This document shows positions 46,744-58,700 of a stretch of DNA of 64,000 nucleotides, one piece after another. Every line of letters starts with the position of its first letter. The stretch's first letter is position 1. This DNA is from Narthecium ossifragum. Taxonomy: Eukaryota > Streptophyta > Magnoliopsida > Dioscoreales > Nartheciaceae. The stretch is from contig OY986971.1 in assembly GCA_963920575.1 (NCBI GenBank), positions 124,001-188,000 of the forward strand. The letters run 5' to 3'. The notes below the pieces were generated by a model, which had not been told where the DNA came from, did not search any database, and saw only the letters and a list, made by a program, of their open reading frames with translations. The position numbers were made by a program, and so were the translations under genes.

Positions 46744-47959
46744 TAGGGGTGTCCATCCGGTCAACCGGACCGGGCCAGGTTGGAGGCAATACTCGGTCCG
46801 GTCTTTGTAATCATCCGCACCGGGCAGAGCCAGTGCCGGGTTCAATAAGCCTTCCACCCAGTCCAGCCCAGGTATGACCATGCCCTGCTTGAAGATCGGG
46901 TTGGACCGGACCAGACCCGGCCAAACCCGGCCCTACAGCCCCCTTTCTCCTCTCCCATCTTTCCTCCTCTCTTTCGATATTCTCTCTCCTTCTCTCTCGG
47001 CATGCCGGACACCAAGCCCGACGCCTCACCTCGCCGGAGCCGCCCTGTGCCAAGCCGATGTCGAGCCCCTCCATCTCCATCGCCCTGACGTTGCCCTTCG
47101 CCGAGTTCGCCCCCCTTTTCAAGCCCGACGCCGAGCTCCTCCAGCTCCACCGCCCTAACACTGTTCTCCGCCAGATCTACTAGACCCAAGTCGCCCCACA
47201 CCAGCGCCCATCAAAACCAACCAATCAAAACCCCACATTGATAGCATCCCCCCAGTAGGGAGAAGGAAGAGGGCGGCGAGGACAAGCACCACGTTGAAGT
47301 GAATCACACCAAGCAATAGCGCAAGAGCGAGGATGGTGCCGAAGAAAGCGTGGTCCTTCCCCGTGATCATGGTGATGCCATCGACTCCATTAGTGGCGGC
47401 GGAGGAGGCGAAGCTCCGACGATCTCCAACGACCCTGTCCATTGGAGACAACTATGTACGCTTTGAGATCACGGCCCTTTCTCCTCTCCTCTCTCTGATA
47501 GGAGATTGCGATCCTCTCTCACCCCCGTCGTCCCTTTCTCCGATTGTTGATGGCGGATCGAAGCCCTTTCTCCTCTCCTCTCTCCGGTTGATGACGGCGG
47601 ATCGCAAGCTATGAAGGCCTTCCTGGTTGGAGAGAGGACGGCAACCTCGGGAGGAGGTGGTGGCGTACGTGGTTGGCCGGTGAGAGAAGTCTCGACGAGG
47701 CAACTTGGTGTGGATGGCATCGGAGGCTTGCGGGATGAGGGAGATGGTAGGGAAGGAGAGGAAGGAGGTGGCTAAGGCTTTTGGGCTCCAACCGAGGCGG
47801 CTCGGGTAAACCTTTTGAGGCATTTTTTAAACCCAAATCGGGTTTTTGACCAAGGGGCCTTGGTCTGGTCCTGAACCTGGATCAGCCCGGTCCAGTAGGG
47901 CCAACACCAATGCCGGACCTGTACCGAGTCGGGCCATTTGGGCTTTTTGGACACCCCTA
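46744..47959. mobile_element. hAT element (1216 bp) with 8-bp TSD and gene-like cargo
   Basis: The ends are TAGGGGTGTCC and GGACACCCCTA, perfect inverted repeats. Both flanks are TTCGTCAT (46736-46743 and 47960-47967), a perfect 8-bp duplication. The subterminal regions contain many ggaccgggcc / cggtccg motifs. No transposase is seen. The interior is GC-rich and includes a minus-strand frame (47451-47155) with the hydrophobic stretch FGTILALALLLGVIHFNVVL. This may be captured host coding sequence. Confidence 0.92.
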
Positions 47960-48466
47960 TTCGTCATTTTGTGCACGTGCTTTGTTTATTTCTTAGCTTT
48001 ATATTAATATCATCTCTCCTGCACGTACATACATGATACATCCGTACCGACCCAGGACTTCCAATTCTTACGACTGAAGTCAAGGAACTGACCGCCGATA
48101 ATCGGATTGAGTTCAGTTTGGTAGTATGTTCTAACGTTTCTCTATATTACAATTTACTAACAGATGAGATCAGCTTAAATCTTATCTAACGGTATAATGA
48201 TCTCGATCATTGGATGAGATTTAAAGAAATATCATCCATTGATATGATTGTAAGTATATATGGATGAACTGTAAACGCCATTGATTCAGACCAAGTAAGA
48301 CCGAATTTACACTAAAACATATATATACTATAGGTCTGATGAAGAGATGGATATTTCTTTCTTGTGTGAGAACTATTCTCTAACTTCGCTAGTGTATAGA
48401 ACTATCCAATTGATTTGTGTAAAGTTTCATAATGCTCCATGTCGAGAGGACTAATTCCTAAATTGG

Positions 48467-48496
<30 letters not shown>

Positions 48497-48500
<4 letters not shown>

Positions 48501-48839
48501 TACTCACATGTGCCCCTGGCACAGTTTTTAGTTATTGTTAATATAAAATTTTAACAAACTCCTTGTAGTTTGTCTGGTTAGACGGCTGTGTTGACCCGTA
48601 GGTGGTCCAGGGTTCGAAAGTTGGTCATAGTTTTTTGTTCACTGCCACCATAAAACATAGCCAATAAAATAAAATATAAAATATTATAAGTCTTTGCATA
48701 TAAGATAATATTAATATAACTTTGGTTGATATGAATTAATGCAGCTTTATATAAAGCAAACTTAGAGAATATATATATAAAGAAACTTAGGGGATATGAA
48801 TTAATGCAGGTTAACCGTTATTGCTCCTTATAAGGTTGA
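48497..48839 (-). mobile_element. Short Helitron-like element, copy 3 (inverted)
   Basis: On the minus strand it starts TCAACCTTATAAGGAGCAAT and ends CTAA before a T, with the hairpin gtgcc-agg-ggcac just upstream of the end. It matches the copy at 36252-36618 over its length, with small indels. It sits against a (TA)n run at 48471-48496. Confidence 0.8.
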
Positions 48840-49620
48840 TAGTCTTTCTTAATTGTTGAAGAGCACGCAACCCTCTTAATTGTGTGGGCCATGTCATTTA
48901 ATTTCCTATGAGTGATTTTTGCTTTCATTTATAGGTACATCAACTTGCCTTGTAAAATTGCTTTTAAATACCTAGATATCTTGTGCAATTGCAAGCCTAT
49001 TGCAAGCTATGCAATAGAAAATACAGACGTTCGGATTTAGCATCGATGGTTGAGATCAGACGGAATTTGATTTGCTGGAAAAAGAGGACAAAATAGAAGG
49101 GAGAGTGCTGATCCTGAACGTTCATGCAACATCCGCCGGTGACAACGTTAAAATGGACAGAGTCTACTTACTACCTTATAATGAGCACGCCAGCATAATA
49201 TTGGCACGTACACCTAAACATTTAAGCTAAATTAATAAAAGAAAAGGCAAGGAAAGTCAAATATGACGTGCAAGTGGCACGTGACCAAGAGGAGACGTAC
49301 TATGAGTAAAGCATGCATCAATACGATTAATCTGCAAAGGAAAATGTCATACATTGATTTTGGTGTCGAATGCTACGCACACGCACAGCAGCAAGTTGGA
49401 AGAGTAGAAAAAAGCAAGACGTTCTGAAGAATGATGAGGCCTTCTAGGAAACAGGGGGCTGGCTGAATTGATAGGAGCTTATCTCTCGATTGAAGATCAC
49501 GGAGAACTAAAATGGGGTATTCACTTTGGATGCTCTAGAAAAATAGAAATACAGTCACCTTCAAGAACGAGGGGGAGAAGCCGAAGCAACTTGCAAGATC
49601 TATACAGTGACAAGCTAGGG
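48840..49620. other. Intergenic DNA, no gene recognised
   Basis: No domain or bounded repeat is seen. The last part (about 49440-49620) may belong to the same LINE copy whose 3' end resumes at 50746, because the hAT element between them looks like an insertion. Confidence 0.4.
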
Positions 49621-50737
49621 CAGGGGCGAAGCTATCAAGGGGCAAGGGGGGGCACCTGGATTTTCAGAAAACTTCCTCTTCATCTTGTGTAATGTGTAAC
49701 GAGTGGATTTTTTATTATTATTATTTAAACCACAATGCCATCATAATGGACTTCTTCCATTGGATGATTCTATTTGGAGACTGTACTTATATAGGCAGAG
49801 TATAATGGATGCCATCCTAGTAGCTAGTCTGAAACATAGCCGTATAGGAGTAGGTTTACTTTAGTTTTTGGATCCAGTTCGGATCCAAACCTAGATCCGA
49901 CCCATTAGGTTAAAACCTATTCTATGTTTCTATTTTCTAAGATGCATACGCATGGGCAAAGCGGCAAAGGGGCAAGGGGGGCAGCTGCCAAGTGCCAATT
50001 GCAAATGCAACTATTCAACTATTCAAGCCCCCCATCAATTGAGTTGTAGATTTCAACATCTCCACCTCCATAGTTTCTAGTAAGGGATACTTCAAGTATT
50101 AAATCTTTTCTTATGTTGATCTCTAGACCATATGAACCACGACTATCAATTGTGCTTTATTTAGTTCATGATAGGCCAAACCTTAACTGATTAAATTATC
50201 TTCCACCTCCATAGTATTGTTGACAATGTTGTTTGGATTAGTAGCTTTGGTGGATTCGTTTGTATGATCTATTTGGTTTTTATCATCGATGCTTTTAATT
50301 TTCTTGATTGTCTATTAATTAAGATATCTTTTAGATCAATTGTGATATCTATCTCACTTAAAAATTTTCTTCTACTTTAAAAAGTCCATTATGGATAGAT
50401 TTGTAATTATAAAAGGTAATTTTTATATAAAGAAATATTTATTCTATTGGTTTTACTTTTTTAAAGTATTTATATTATCATTATTTGATGACATATTTTT
50501 CTATGTGTAGATAGTAGCATGTTGTCGACATTTGGATGCTCGAAGGAAAACTTTTTGAGGTCAGTTAATTACATTTTACTCACATAGTCTTGTAGTTAGT
50601 TCTATACTTTTGTATAATTTATGATTTTTTATAAATATTGTTACTGTTAAAGATATTTGTATTTGATGGAGTCTTAAGAAATATGTACTTGAGGTACATT
50701 ATGCCCCTCCAGATAAAATTTTATGGCTTCGCCCCTG
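49621..50737. mobile_element. hAT-type element (1117 bp) with near-perfect 8-bp TSD
   Basis: The ends are CAGGGGCGAAGCTA and, reversed, CAGGGGCGAAGCCA. The flanks are AGCTAGGG (49613-49620) and GGCTAGGG (50738-50745), one mismatch in eight. The interior is AT-rich and has no transposase frame. An internal ggggcaaggggggca block occurs near both 49638 and 49970. Confidence 0.85.
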
Positions 50738-50745
50738 GGCTAGGG

Positions 50746-51332
50746 AATGGATTCTTAGAAAAGGTATGGTGGTAAATGACAGGCCCCCTCAAGCTCAGGA
50801 CCTTGGGTTCTTCATTGTCCAGTCGGATGCGCCCGTGGCTCATTCCCAGCATCTTGCTGGTTTAGATGTCGTTGGGTATGATAAGGATCAGATGGTGGAG
50901 TGGTTGCCATCCGACCGCCTTCCTATCAATGACGCGGCACAAGCGAAGATAGAGGCCTTGGCATGGGGCTTAGATATGGTGATGCAGAGAGGAATCAAGA
51001 AGGTGATATTCGAAGTCGATGTGAAAGATCTCGTGGATTGATTCTCCTGTCGGAAGTCTTGGGCGATCCTATTCAGAAGGAGGTTACAGTCCATGTGTTG
51101 GGAGATGGCTCAAGTGGAGGAGGTCATTGTGCGATACATCCCGAGGGAGGACAATTTTATCACAGATGAACTGCCGAGGTCTGTTTGTAGCCAAGCTCAT
51201 CGTTCATTTTGGCCACGGACCAGGGACTGTCCAGCTACATGGGCCCAAGGTTTTAGTAGCATGTAACTAGGTTGTTTGATTTTGATTTTGATTTACACCA
51301 GTTGATGGCTTATTTTGTCAAAAAAAAAAACA
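50746..51332 (+). mobile_element. LINE 3' end with RNase H domain and poly-A
   Basis: The plus strand encodes an RNase H domain in two frames: AKIEALAWGLDMVMQRGIKK and VIFEVDVKDLV, then after a stop and frame change VEEVIVRYIPREDNFITDEL. The Glu, the Asp of FEVD and the last Asp (ITDEL) fit the catalytic set. A short 3' untranslated part ends in a ten-A run at 51321-51330. The copy is 5' truncated or split by the adjacent hAT insertion. Confidence 0.8.
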
Positions 51333-52253
51333 AAAGAAGAAAGAAGCAAGACGCAATAAGGACACACATATGTGAATCCAAAGTGTGTTGTGGCTGCCGG
51401 CTGGGCTGGCTATCCCGCTTTGTGGTTACCTCATCGCAGCCCATTGGCCTAATAACTCCTTCCTTGAAAAAGTAAAGCCCATGTGGCAGTAATATACGAG
51501 GTGGGCTTGTGCTCTTCCCCATAGATAGTCCACGAGATACCATCGTTTGGGCTTTTCTTTTTATTAGATAAGCCCATAAGCTGGGATTACACTAGTAGGT
51601 TTCAGGCGAACAATAGATGGTCACCGAACCCCATCGCCACCCTACGGGCAACCAAGTTATGCTCTCTAGGGATTGCTACAAAATAAGAAGAGAGAATTTA
51701 CAAAGAAAACCACAATATCGATTCGAGGACACCCTCCAGTTCTCTGAGCCATGCAAATCTCCCGATAACATAACCAATTCTTTTATTTTAGGCTTTTCAA
51801 TCCGGTCTTAAACATGCCAATGTGATACTATTTGTCAATGGCTCTCCAGTAGATGCAGCTCTTGTGTCTGGGCTCAGGCTTCTCCCCATTGGGCTGAGGC
51901 ATGGGCCTATAGAGGACGTTTGATATAGGCCGATGGCCGGGCATGTGTGGACAGATCAAATCCCGAGGCCAGAGGGTCCGATGAATAAAGAAGCATCTCT
52001 CCCTCTCTAATCCGTTGTAGACTTGTAGTAGTTTTGAATCTGAGAAACTTGATCTGTATTCCACAATCCCGGCGGAGATAACATATTATATTAGTTATAC
52101 GAGTAGGACACCATGTGACAAACCCAGACGACACCAAACTAATTCGAGCTCTCTGTACTTTGATCTATCGATTCAATCCCATGTGCAACAGGAAAGTACC
52201 CAGCAGCCACACTTTCTCCGAACAACTAATATATATATATATATATATATATA
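51333..52253. other. Repeat-derived intergenic DNA
   Basis: An inverted LINE-like tail (tattagataagcccataagc) lies near 51563-51583. A (TA)n run at 52229-52253 marks the target of the Mutator-like element. No gene is recognised. Confidence 0.45.
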
Positions 52254-53216
52254 GGGTTGGACTAGATACTAGATATTCTTTGTTTTTTAAAGAATATGTC
52301 AGTTTTTAACCTAGACTTAGTCTCGAGATGTGGTTATATAATATTAAACTTAAAACCATTAAACCACATGGTTTTAAAAACCAAAATTAAAATAAAAACA
52401 AAAAACAAAAATAGAATGTACCATACTTTGAAAACCTCTGGTACATAATGAAGGATAAACTTTAATCAAGACAACATATAAACCATCAAACTTAAAAAGA
52501 TCTATTAGTTAGCAATCTATACCATGCATTAATCTAGGTATCATAGGTTACAAGCATAACACCAGACCGTCCAAAAAAAAAGTTGAAACCCACCATAAGG
52601 AAGGTATCGCTAGCTGCCATAAGATGACAAGAACATCATCAGTGTAAACACACAAAACCAATCTCTTTGCATGAAACCCAATCTTCTTCATATAAGAAAA
52701 TCCATCTTCGATCGAAAGTACTAAAAGACTTTTGCCTGACTATTAGTATTTCTGATCGAAGGTAAAGCAAAGATGAGAGAAAATAATGGTACTTCTTTGT
52801 TGTCAGAGATAGGAAGTACCCGACTGGCATGAGAACAAACAGGGCCACCGACTCTGGCTACTGGAAGACGCTGGTCTTCTCCAAAGCATAACTATGCGAT
52901 GGCGTGACGATGCAGTGGAGGGCGATGGGCAGAGTCCGTCACCTTCGGCGTCGCAGTCGCCTGAGCTGGAGCGGAGAGATGACTACGTAGATCTCACGGT
53001 CGCCGGAGCCGGAGAGATAAAAAGTCGCATACAAGTACCCTAATGTTAACGTTCTATTTTCTTATTTTTGTTTTTATTTTAATTTTGGTTTTTAAAACCA
53101 GGTGGTTTAAGGGTTTAAAGTTTAATATCATATAATCACATCTCGAGACAAGTTTAAGGTTACAAACTGGGGTATTCTTTTAGCAAAGAATACCCGAGTG
53201 GTGTCTAGTCCAACTC
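52254..53216. mobile_element. Mutator-like element with long TIRs (963 bp)
   Basis: The left end GGGTTGGACTAGATAC and the reversed right end GAGTTGGACTAGACAC start inverted arms of about 170 bp. The arms share tctcgaga(t/c)..., aaaccac(a/c)tggtttt and attttaattttggtttttaa in mirrored order. Flanks of nine bases (ATATATATA) match on both sides, the size made by Mutator transposases, but they lie in a TA repeat so the match is weak evidence. No transposase is present. The middle is GC-richer and carries a NAC-gene fragment. Confidence 0.85.
52764..52890 (+). pseudogene. NAC transcription factor exon fragment inside the Mutator-like element
   Basis: From 52787 the plus strand reads [20 protein letters not shown] followed by TDSGYWKT. 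This is the heart of the NAC DNA-binding domain (subdomains C-D, normally [26 protein letters not shown]). The preceding AKMRE is in another frame, so an indel lies just before WYFF. After GYWKT the match stops and a stop codon comes within eight codons. It is a captured, nonfunctional piece of one NAC exon, lying wholly between the element's arms. Confidence 0.88.
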
Positions 53217-53696
53217 ATATATATATATACTTTTGAATCCTCAAAACTTCTTAAATTATAAATATACGTCTACATTCTTTAGGCTCACGTATGTACACTG
53301 AAAACATTGAAAAAATATTAAACATAGCCTTTCGTTTAAGTCCGTCTATCCATCTAACTTAACCTAAATCTAATGATGGAGGGAAAAAGTTTACTTAATT
53401 AACCATACAAAGTTATTTAATTACAAATGTACCCCATACAAAGTTACTTAATCACAAATGTACCCCATACATAAGTGACTTTTGCTATAATGTCGTTAAC
53501 AACATTAGGAATATTTCCTATTTATTCGCCAATAAGTAACTCAGGGGCATGGTTAACATTTTTTCAATGTTTTTAGGGGTACATACGTGAAGCCAAAGAT
53601 TGTAGCGGTGCATTTGTAATTTTAGAAGTTTTGGAGGATTCATAAGTAATATATCCTATATATATGATCCAGTGCATCCTATCAGACGAATGTGGG

Positions 53697-53896
53697 NNNN
53701 NNNNNNNNNNNNNNNNNNNNNNNNNNNNNNNNNNNNNNNNNNNNNNNNNNNNNNNNNNNNNNNNNNNNNNNNNNNNNNNNNNNNNNNNNNNNNNNNNNNN
53801 NNNNNNNNNNNNNNNNNNNNNNNNNNNNNNNNNNNNNNNNNNNNNNNNNNNNNNNNNNNNNNNNNNNNNNNNNNNNNNNNNNNNNNNNNNNNNNNN
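53697..53896. other. Assembly gap (200 N)
   Basis: Exactly 200 unresolved bases. The gene just to the right is truncated by the gap. Confidence 1.
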
Positions 53897-54078
53897 TTGG
53901 TGGTGATCGTGTTTGGGCTGGCGTACGCGGCGGGGTCATGTACATCACCGAGGTCTGGCACCTGGCCATCATGGTCTCGGTGGTGGAGGAAATCCGGGAG
54001 CTCGACGCCATGAGGAAGAGCCGGATGTTGATCAACGAGAAGCTCGGCGTCACTTCCTCAAGCTCAACATCTCCTTGA
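53897..54078 (+). CDS. 3' end of a plant multipass membrane protein gene, truncated by the gap, apparent frameshift
   Basis: The first frame from the gap reads LVVIVFGLAYAAG, a membrane helix. At about 53931-53937 (cggggtc) the sensible frame moves by one base to VMYITEVWHLAIMVSVVEEI and LDAMRKSRMLINEKLGV, ending at a TGA at 54076-54078. The pattern Y-x-x-x-VWhLA-x-VSV-E followed by AMRKS is that of a plant-specific family of multipass membrane proteins of unknown function. Restoring one base in the G run would join the two parts, so this may be an assembly error next to the gap or a real mutation. The 5' part lies in or beyond the gap. Confidence 0.65.
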
Positions 54079-54164
54079 TCTCTTTTTCTTTAATAATTAA
54101 GAAATTATTAAGTTAGCACAAAAGTGGGGGTAATCTCACCAAGGGATATAAGGGGTGATTCTAA

Positions 54165-54335
54165 CCAATGAAAAAACTGAATCAACTGATGCAATACATA
54201 CCAACCAAACAGAAAATGAGTTAATACTGCATCAGTTGATACAAGCAACTAAACAAACATGTGATGCATTAACTGATGCACTGCATCAACTGATGCACTG
54301 CATCAACTGATGCAAGCAACCAAACGCTCCTTGAG
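54165..54335. repeat. Palindrome-rich small repeat (gcatcaactgatgc units)
   Basis: Near-palindromic gcatcaactgatgc units recur, with three head-to-tail copies of actgatgcactgcatca at about 54270-54320. Flanking aagcaaccaaac-like blocks resemble ends of small DNA transposons. The borders were not determined. Confidence 0.6.
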
Positions 54336-55723
54336 ACGGGATCTGAACCATCTAATAAATAAATAAAGGATAGGGTCTTCTGTCCTTTTCTTTTGTCTAA
54401 TAAGTAATAACCCAGAGACAAACGTGACTGAGGAGACCACGGTTGGGTCCTTCCAGGAAGCTTCCTCCATAGTCCATACCTCCTCTTGTAGTCCTGTCCT
54501 GTGCTGTGCTTGTGCCGATGCCGATAGACATGCATCCCGTTTCCACCTGTTTAATCCGGTAAAAATACGATGTTTGACCGTCTCCGTCTCTGTCTTGTGT
54601 GATCATGCGTTGTGCGAGGACGGAGAAAATATCGCGCGAGCGTCGCGCTCTTCGGTTTTTCCCTTGTTTTTCTGGCCGATCCCCCCACCTCCTCCTGGAT
54701 TAGTAGGAGTTGGGGCGTTAGGAGGCGTCAGATAAGATACAATTTGGGCAAACAACGGGCGAGATCTTAGGTCCCGGTCGGAGCTCGATCCCCTTTCGTA
54801 AGGAGGTGAAACATTCTGCTTCCTCTTCTATTCCATTCTATTCCTCTCCGGAAGCTGGCCTTCTCCCACTCTTCCTCGTGATCCTCCCTCTGTCGGCCTT
54901 TTCCCTTCTCCGCCTGTAATACGCTCTCTGGTGAGGTCGAGGGTCGGTGGCGGTCGTAACGGCCGACGTCGGACGGGCTTGGTCGTGAGCTTGATCGGTT
55001 AGATTGTTTGGGAATTTTGGAAAAAAGGTACCCATCTTCTTTAATATCCAACTAGTTCCTTAGATCCCTACTCTTCCGGCTTGCTTCCCTTGTCCAATTC
55101 AATGCGAATTCGCTCCCCCAACGAAAGAAAGGTTCCTGTTTTATGATTTGAGCGGTTACTGCTACGGAAGCCAAAAGCAAGTGGTTAAATCTCTCTTCTC
55201 TTACAAAGTTTGGAAACCCAAGTAAAATTTTTGAATAGTCAAGGGATAGCGGCAGTTGCGTCTGATTACTCGCCGAAACCATTGCAAATCTGATTTTGGT
55301 TTTGGCACTTCTTCCAAATTAGTTTCTTCAATCATGGAGTGCAATGCATAAGAATAAGGAAGTATGCTTAGGAAAGTAGATGAATAACGGCTTCAGATCA
55401 AAGCGCTGCCCTGGAAGTATAGTTTCAGGTTTCTACTGCGTGGGGCTTTAAGATGTCTACTCATCTTATCTGCTTTGTTTTCCTTCTGTCATTCGCTTTT
55501 CATGCCCATTGCGTATAGGGAGACACCAAATGGCTCGTCATTTTGATACAGGAATTTCCTTTTTCTACATAGAGCATTTGGATTGGGAATAATAAAAAGA
55601 AAATGCCAACTAGTGATTAGGTCATAAGGTTGTATGATATGATCTATATGTAGAATATTCTTGGTCACTTTTTTAGTTGGGCAATAGTAACTTATTGGTT
55701 TTCTGATGGCCCTGGGTATGCAG

Positions 55724-58700
55724 ATGGGTCCGATGGAGGAGAAGTCAGATGTTGAGGTTGAGATGGCAGCTCTTGTCAATCCTTCGGCAACTACTAGAAA
55801 GGCTCATATTTTGGGCATATCTCATATTGGATCATTTGTCGACTTTGCTCCACCATGTATCTTTAACAGAATGCTTCAAGGACTGTCGAGAAGTATTAGC
55901 ATTGTCATATTCAAAGCGAAGATCAACTTGTTATTACCATTTGGTCCTCTAGCCATCATGTTCCATTATGTTAGTAAAAAACATGTAAGTATTTTTGTGC
56001 CTGTTAATTTGTAGCTATTTCCTTTCTTCATTTTATGATAGTATTGGGGGCTGATGGCCCAGTGTACGTTTCTTGAACATACAATCTAAGTTTATCTGGT
56101 TAGATTTCTTTTAGAAGAGTCTTTGTAAGAAGTTGAATGTTATAAAGACATGATATGATATTGTTTATAGATCCAAAAAATTACACATCTAGGTTTGGAT
56201 GCAAGCTTCTTGTCTTAAAGCAAGTGCTTTTAAGTCGTCATATTGTGGAAAATGGCCTGAATGTCGTATATCGATCAGCCTGTTACTGGTTGGTGAAGTT
56301 AATAGTCAGTCTGTTAGCTGAATGGAATCATAAGGCGATGGTACATTGTGCATCCTGTCTGCCAAACTATCACGGCACTTGCTTTAGCTAGAAAAGTCAA
56401 TGAAAACATTTAAGCTGCTCAAATTTCAGTTCATCTGTCATTCTGCCAAGTAATTGCTCTATTAAATACTGTGACTTCTAAAGTCTATTCATTTAATCCA
56501 AAGATTCACTCTTTCTCTGCAGATTTACTGCCTATGCTAATTTAGATTAGAGTTAACTATTGATCTAGTTTTTCATCTTTCAGGGTTTGATCTTCTTCTT
56601 CAGCTTGATAGGCATAACACCTTTAGCTGAGCGTTTGGGTTATGCAACAGAGTGAGTATTGCAATATATGAAAAACGATGCATGTCATGCTCGCTCTTTC
56701 TAAATTTTAAAATCCTTGTGTGTGTGTGTGTGTGCATGCGCAAGTGTATGCATGTGCACGCCCCCGTGCGTGTGCTTTCGTACTTGTCATTTTTATTATA
56801 CTCATGGAAACCATGGTGCTTTTCGTGAATTGTCATGCTTTTGTATCGTCTTTTGCATATTGTTTCATTTCTCTGCTGGATATTGTCCTATTGACATGCT
56901 GTGATTTCTGTACTGCAGACAGCTTGCATTCTTCACTGGCCCCACAGGTACACTCTTAGTGTAGAAATGCATCAGTTTTTTGTTAAAAATGTCCAGCATA
57001 TTCTTTACTACTATTTCTTCTTATTTTACTTTGCTAGGCATATGTTAGCCCTATTTGGATCTCTCTTGCATGTTTATAATCCAACAAAAACATGCTGAAA
57101 CTGCAGTTGGGGGTCTTCTAAATGCTACATTTGGAAATGCTACGGAAATGATAATCTCGATATATGCATTGAAAGTGGGTATGATTCGTGTCGTTCAGCA
57201 GTCATTGCTGGGATCCATATTATCAAACATGCTCTTAGTTCTTGGGTGTGCTTTCTTCACTGGTGGGATAGTTCATCCGAACAAAGATCAGGTCTTTAAT
57301 AAGGTACCTTTCTGGAACACCCTAGGTTGTTTGGGTTATTATCATGCCATATATCTTCTTGCATTAAGTGTAATGACATAGGTGCAATTAAAACTAGAAT
57401 CTGTTTACAACAGGCAGCTGCTGTGGTAAACTCAGGATTGCTCCTGATGGCTGTCATGGGTCTTATGTTTCCAGCAGTACTTCACTTTACACACTCAGAG
57501 GTGCATTATGGGAAGTCAGAGGTGGCTCTTTCAAGGTTTAGCAGCTGTGTTATGTTGGTGGCTTATGCTAGCTACCTTGTTTTTCAATTGAAGAGTCACC
57601 GCAATCTTTATAGCCCTATAGATGAAGTAAGTCATATTACTAACTTGAAGATCTTAATTTTTGATATTGGTTTAATGAGGAATATCCTGGATTTATTTAC
57701 GATGGAAGCTTTCTTGTGTCGAGGCATAGTTACCCATAGTTACCGGGTCCCTGTACCTCATGCAAAAGAATGAAATTGTCAATTTGAGATCCATATTAGG
57801 CATTCGACTAGTACCTTTTGCATAGTTTCCTTTTTGTGCATTTTTCCCTAACTCTTACCCCCTGCCTCCCTCTCCGTCCATCCCTGTCTTCCTCCCTCCT
57901 CCACCTCTTCTATATATAATATGTTGGTTTTAGATGATAAACAACAATTTCATTGGTGTGCATAGTGATGCATCTATAACTTCTTCATACTTAAGAACCG
58001 TGATCAATGACGCAGGGAGAGGGAAATAATGAGGATGTCTCTGATGAAGATGATGTACCAGAGATAGGTCTTTGGGAGGCAATATCCTGGCTTGCTGTTT
58101 TGACCATTTGGATTTCTGTTCTCTCTGGATACCTCGTGGATGCTATTCAGGTCAGAATTGTCTCGGTTTATAGCTCGTGATTTCTTCTGTTTCTTATTCG
58201 TGATAGTTGTATAAATCTTCTTCACTACAAAAAGTGAATCCACCAACTTTGATGGAAAGCATGGTTGTATATGAAGCTAACATGAAAGGATTAAGTGAAT
58301 CACAGGGCCACTGTATTCTTTTAGCTTAGAGAACTTCCAAGTCCATGGCACTCTCTAAAATTATTTTTAAGCTCTTCCCAAAGTTGGTGAGGGAAACTCT
58401 GCTAGGGTGCTTTAGATTTCCTTATAAAGGAACATCATTTTTCTGTAATGAACGACCGTCTAAGCATTATTGCTGGATAGCCTTGATAATAAACCCATCA
58501 AATTCACTTCCAAGCTTACCTCTTGGCTGATGAATTACAAATGTTGTCGTTCTTTGGATTTAGAGTACATTTAGCACTCCAATATTCCTGGCACACCCAT
58601 AGATATGATTTGGTGATTTATCTTGACATTTCAGTAGCTTTCAGATACTACAATTTATCAGTTTGTACTTTCCTGCATCATAGAGCTCTTTGCATTGAAT

